Source: an uncultured Rhodospirillales bacterium
Lineage (GTDB): Bacteria; Pseudomonadota; Alphaproteobacteria; Acetobacterales; Acetobacteraceae
Reading direction: 5' to 3'
NCBI GenBank assembly: GCA_903928045.1
Contig: CAIYPH010000391.1
Coordinates: 1-8,919, forward strand
DNA length: 8,919 nt
The notes beneath the pieces are model-generated. The model was not told where the DNA came from. It ran no database searches and saw nothing but the letters and a program-made list of their open reading frames with translations. A program made the translations under genes and the position numbers. Positions within the stretch are counted from its first letter, which is position 1, and every line of letters begins with the position of its first letter. Below, piece by piece: positions 5,975 to 8,919 of this stretch.

Positions 5975-6748
5975 ATGAATTTTCGACGGCTTGCTTTGGC
6001 CCTCATGTTGCTCTGCACGCCCCTGCCCATCGCTGCGGCCGATCTCGCGGCGCATTCCGCGGTGTATGAGCTCAATTTGGTCAAGGCTCGCGGCGATGTA
6101 TCGGGCGCGACAGGGACTATGTCATACGATGTGGTGGATGCGTGCGACGGTTGGACTGTGCACCAGCGCCTTGCGATGACGATTACCAATAGCGATGGCC
6201 AAGATGTCGACGTGCTGTCCGAATACACGACGTATGAGCGGAAGAACGGCGAGAGCCTGAGTTTTCGTTCGCGGCAGATGACCGGACGGACGACGACCAG
6301 TGAAGTCGTCGGCGAGGCGCAGATGACGGCCGATGGCGGCGAGGTGAAATACGCGATCCCTGAAGGCAGTGTAAAGAAGTTGAGCCGCGGCACGTTATTT
6401 CCAATGGCTCATACTGATGCTATTTTAACTGCTGCGCTGGCGGGGAAGAAGTTCGTCGAGGTGCCACTTTTTGATGGCACCGGGGCAGAAGGCGCCCAAA
6501 GCACCTCGGTCGCGATTTCCGGTATTTCGAGCCGCATGCCTTCGCGATGGGCCGGACTGGCCGACCTTCCGAGCGTGCGCGTGCATGTTGCGTTCTTCGA
6601 CCAGGACGTAGGGGCGCAGCAACCGGACTATGAGGTCACGATCCGCTATTGGATGAATGGAATCGCAGATGATCTGGAAATGGATTTCGGTGATTTCATC
6701 ATGCGCGGCCGCTTGACAACCCTTACCGTGGGGGCAAGCAAGTGCTGA
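5975..6748 (+). CDS. eipB: EipB/DUF1849 family periplasmic cell-envelope protein
   Basis: 257 residues with a signal peptide (basic MNFRR, hydrophobic core LALALMLLCTPLPIAA, likely cleavage near residue 22). The mature part is beta-rich: HSAVYELNLVKARGDVSGATGTMSYDVVDACDGWTV opens the domain, which is the DUF1849 signature. Cys57 (DACDGW) and the C-terminal Cys257 match the cysteine pair that forms a disulfide in Brucella EipB; FPMAHTDAIL and the YEVTIRYWMNGIADDLEMDFGDFIMRG-type ending also fit. EipB is a spiral beta-barrel protein of the periplasm needed for envelope integrity in Brucella. An in-frame TTG-type extension upstream is rejected because the ATG at 5975 has GGAGG at the right distance and opens directly on the signal peptide. 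It is followed 55 nt later by pyrD, so co-transcription is likely. Confidence 0.85.
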   Translation: MNFRRLALALMLLCTPLPIAAADLAAHSAVYELNLVKARGDVSGATGTMSYDVVDACDGWTVHQRLAMTITNSDGQDVDVLSEYTTYERKNGESLSFRSRQMTGRTTTSEVVGEAQMTADGGEVKYAIPEGSVKKLSRGTLFPMAHTDAILTAALAGKKFVEVPLFDGTGAEGAQSTSVAISGISSRMPSRWAGLADLPSVRVHVAFFDQDVGAQQPDYEVTIRYWMNGIADDLEMDFGDFIMRGRLTTLTVGASKC

Positions 6749-6803
6749 CCACTCTCTCCTATTGCTGCGACTCCTGGTGAGAGGGTTCCCTCGAAGCGTC
6801 GCC

Positions 6804-7835
6804 ATGCGTTTGGCGCTGCCGGCCCTGCGAATGATCGATCCGGAACGGGCTCACCGTCTGGGAATCCAGGCTCTGGCCATGGGGCTGCCCGGCGGGGAAG
6901 CTGAAGCCGACGATGAACGGCTCGCGGTTCGCGTGATGGGCCTGAGGTTTTCCAATCCGCTTGGGTTGGCGGCGGGCTTCGACAAGAATGGCGTCGCGGT
7001 CAATGGGCTTGCTGCGCTCGGGTTCGGTTTTGTCGAGGCCGGCACCGTGACGCCGCGGCCGCAGGCGGGAAATCCACGGCCTCGGCTGTTTCGTTTGACC
7101 GAGGACCGGGCGGTTATCAATCGGATGGGGTTCAATAACGCCGGCTTGCGGGACTACGCGAGGCATCTTGGCCGTTACCGTTGTGGAGCAGTCCCTGTTG
7201 GCGCCAATGTCGGCATCAATAAGGATGGAGCGGAACCTGAGCGCGACTATCCCGCGCTCATCGCGAGCGTTGCGCCCTTGGCTGATTATGTCGTCATTAA
7301 TGTATCCTCGCCCAACACGCCCGGGCTTCGGGACCTACAGGGGGAGACGCGGCTACGCGCGATACTCGCAGCCGTGAGGTCTGGCGTTCCGACGCATCCC
7401 CCCCTACTCGTGAAGGTCGCCCCCGATTTGGCGCTCGAAGCGATTGGCGGGTTGGTTGAGACGTGTGTTGAGGCTGGGGTTAGCGGTTTGATTGTTTCCA
7501 ATACAACCATCTCTCGCCCGCCCGGTTTGCTGTCCCGCCATGCTCACCAGACCGGGGGGCTCTCCGGGCGTCCGCTTCTTACACTTTCGACAGAGATCCT
7601 CAGGCGTTTTGCACAACTCGGACGGGGGCGCCTGGTTCTCATCGGGGCCGGCGGTGTGTCCAGCGGCATTGACGCGCTGATGAAGATTCGCGCGGGGGCC
7701 AGCTTGGTTCAACTCTACTCTGCTTTTGCATATAATGGGCCGGACCTGATAGGTAGAATCAAACGAGAGATGTTGGCAGAGTTGAGTAAACAGGGGTTCC
7801 AGAGCGTCAGTGAAGCCATAGGTGTGGATATCTGA
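6804..7835 (+). CDS. pyrD: Dihydroorotate dehydrogenase (quinone), class 2
   Basis: Fourth step of pyrimidine synthesis: oxidises dihydroorotate to orotate with FMN and passes electrons to membrane quinone. 343 residues, the normal class 2 length. Seen: the N-terminal membrane-binding helices (LRMIDPERAHRLGIQAL), FMN-site AAGFDKNG at 56-63, EAGTVTPRPQAGNPRPRLFR at 78-97, NRMGFNN at 106-112, the active-site segment INVSSPNTPGLR at 165-176 whose serine marks class 2 enzymes (class 1 uses cysteine), Lys204 in LLVKVAPD, SNTT at 232-235 and the phosphate-binding IGAGGVSSG at 280-288. The ATG at 6804 gives a start like that of E. coli PyrD; TTG 6762 and GTG 6777 are in frame and cannot be excluded, as none has a strong ribosome site. 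The stop overlaps the next start (TGATG). Confidence 0.97.
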   Translation: MRLALPALRMIDPERAHRLGIQALAMGLPGGEAEADDERLAVRVMGLRFSNPLGLAAGFDKNGVAVNGLAALGFGFVEAGTVTPRPQAGNPRPRLFRLTEDRAVINRMGFNNAGLRDYARHLGRYRCGAVPVGANVGINKDGAEPERDYPALIASVAPLADYVVINVSSPNTPGLRDLQGETRLRAILAAVRSGVPTHPPLLVKVAPDLALEAIGGLVETCVEAGVSGLIVSNTTISRPPGLLSRHAHQTGGLSGRPLLTLSTEILRRFAQLGRGRLVLIGAGGVSSGIDALMKIRAGASLVQLYSAFAYNGPDLIGRIKREMLAELSKQGFQSVSEAIGVDI

Positions 7836-8707
7836 TGGAAAAAATGATTTATATCGACGGTCTTCGACAGATTTCCGAAGAATATGAAGGGTATATAATC
7901 GATCTATGGGGAGTAATACATGATGGAATCGCGCCATATCCTGGCGCGGTGGAGTGCCTACGACAGCTAAGTGATTTAGGGAAGTCTGTTGTTCTTCTAT
8001 CGAACGCTCCACGGCGGGCGCATGTTGCCCAGGCGAGCCTTCGTAATATGGGGATTCCCGACCATCTATACACCGGCATTTTGACGAGTGGTGAGGCAAC
8101 GCATCAGCTGCTTCGAGAGCGATTCCAGCCAGAGGCTCACCCATTTTTCAACACGCTGGGGCCACGTGTGTTTCATATCGGCCCCGATCGCGACCGAAAT
8201 GTCATTGAGGGCCTCGATCTGATCCGCGTCGAGAGGCCTGCGGATGCCGATTTTGTGCTCAATACGGGGCCCGATGATTTGGGGAGCGCCACTGACCTCG
8301 ATAGCTGGAAGCCGCTGCTACACGACTGCGTTCGGTTGGCGTTACCGATGGTGTGTGCAAATCCGGATCTTGAGGTTCTGCGCGGAACAACGCGATTGAT
8401 TTGTGCTGGTGCGTTGACCCAGTGCTACGAGGAACTCGGCGGACGCGCCGTTTGGGTCGGTAAGCCGGCTGGCGCCGTATATGATCGGGTTATGGCAATG
8501 CTGTCCGTCGAGCGAAGCCAGGTACTCGCTATTGGTGACTCGCTTCGGACTGATATTGCCGGTGCCAAGTCTGCTGGCATTGCGTCGTTCTGGGTTTTGG
8601 GGGGGATCCATGGTGAAGAGCTCGGCAGTAGCAAGGAGCGGATCGAGATAGCGGCAGCTGCGGCAGGTGTCGCGCCTGTGGCATGCGCATGGTCGTTGGA
8701 ATGGTAG
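7835..8707 (+). CDS. HAD superfamily class IIA hydrolase (TIGR01459 type, NagD-like)
   Basis: 290-residue phosphatase-like protein. HAD motifs: I, IIDLWGVIHDG at 21-31 with nucleophile Asp23 but Trp25 where most HADs have the second Asp; II, LLSNAPR at 54-60; III, Lys210 in VGKPAG; IV, IGDSLRTDIAGAKSAG at 233-248 with Asp235 and Asp240 for magnesium. The large C2A cap lies between motifs II and III, as in NagD and p-nitrophenyl phosphatases. As I recall the TIGR01459 family, D-x-W-G-V-x-H-x-G is its usual form, so the Trp is a family trait and not damage; substrate unknown. The start overlaps the pyrD stop by one base, suggesting translational coupling; a role tied to nucleotide metabolism is inference. 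The first 150 bp are clearly more AT-rich than the rest of the operon. ATG at 7844 is an alternative start. Confidence 0.9.
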   Translation: MEKMIYIDGLRQISEEYEGYIIDLWGVIHDGIAPYPGAVECLRQLSDLGKSVVLLSNAPRRAHVAQASLRNMGIPDHLYTGILTSGEATHQLLRERFQPEAHPFFNTLGPRVFHIGPDRDRNVIEGLDLIRVERPADADFVLNTGPDDLGSATDLDSWKPLLHDCVRLALPMVCANPDLEVLRGTTRLICAGALTQCYEELGGRAVWVGKPAGAVYDRVMAMLSVERSQVLAIGDSLRTDIAGAKSAGIASFWVLGGIHGEELGSSKERIEIAAAAAGVAPVACAWSLEW

Positions 8708-8777
8708 TGCCGCACGACATCACGAGGCGGAGACCCGATGCGAGGGCTGAAATGCAGATTCTGACGGTCGTTTTTTG

Positions 8778-8919
8778 CTAAGTGTCCGTCCGGAAGGTTT
8801 TCGAATCATTTGAATTCTCTTGCCCGGCTCGATTGATGTGTGAGTCGATGCCTCGCACCTAACAGCGAGACCTGCCATGTGGACACCCGAAACCCGCGCC
8901 CGTCACGACCGCAGCAATC
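8778..8919 (+). mobile_element. Left end of an IS5-like insertion sequence (cut by window edge)
   Basis: The transposase start at 8877 implies that an element end lies upstream, probably within about 100 bp. The sequence after the T-run at 8771-8776 (from about GCTAAGTGTCC) is a plausible terminal repeat start, but the right end is outside the window, so the boundary is a guess to within about 20-30 bp. No target duplication can be checked. Confidence 0.4.
8877..8919 (+). CDS. IS5-family transposase, first 14 residues only
   Basis: The reading is MWTPETRARHDRSN, then the window ends. MWT.E.R..(H/Y)DR is the characteristic opening of IS5-family (IS1031/IS427-like) DDE transposases common in Rhodospirillales, normally followed by LRYPSDLTDAEW. 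GCGAGA lies a few bases upstream as a weak ribosome site. Only a short stretch is available, so the call rests on recognition of this opening. Confidence 0.6.
   Translation, partial: MWTPETRARHDRSN

Noticed and set aside
8740..8776. Terminator for the pyrD operon ending in the T6 run at 8771-8776
   Set aside because: Only 3-4 bp stems can be drawn directly upstream of the T-run; no stable hairpin.

Overview
The window reads as chromosomal DNA of a high-GC alphaproteobacterium, most likely in the Rhodospirillales/Acetobacteraceae range. The evidence is an alphaproteobacterial-type LexA box (GTTC-N7-GTTC), an EipB/DUF1849 envelope protein, a TIGR01459-type HAD protein and remnants of a chemotaxis receptor with a C-terminal PilZ domain. 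The exact genus cannot be fixed from this sequence alone.

Left part (1-2840). Two flavin monooxygenases of unrelated families point away from each other. On the minus strand is the N-terminal 205 residues of an EthA-like Baeyer-Villiger monooxygenase, cut by the window edge. On the plus strand is a luciferase-like (LLM) flavin monooxygenase with an unusual lysine/alanine-rich tail. Between them lies a minus-strand 133-residue protein of unknown family. Its start codon is 23 nt from a perfect GTTC-N7-GTTC element, so it is a candidate SOS-controlled gene. A strong hairpin (2803-2838) closes the LLM gene.

Middle part (2855-4382). This is decaying surface and motility DNA. A methyl-accepting chemotaxis protein survives only as its N-terminal membrane segment, part of the sensor region, a scrap of the signalling domain and, in another frame, the PilZ tail. 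Upstream on the same strand is an intact, apparently orphan Flp-type pilin. A 295-bp gap without genes separates it from the next block.

Right part (4383-8919). Five plus-strand genes follow in sequence: a glutathione S-transferase whose stop overlaps the start of a VOC/glyoxalase-like protein, then eipB (exported envelope protein), pyrD (quinone-linked dihydroorotate dehydrogenase) and a HAD-IIA hydrolase whose start overlaps the pyrD stop. The last three look like a housekeeping operon; the first two look like an electrophile-handling pair. The window ends in the start of an IS5-like transposase, so a mobile element lies just downstream.

I see no CRISPR array, rRNA or tRNA gene, or classic defence island. 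The observation most worth following is the predicted SOS gene. The histone-like tail on the LLM enzyme is second.
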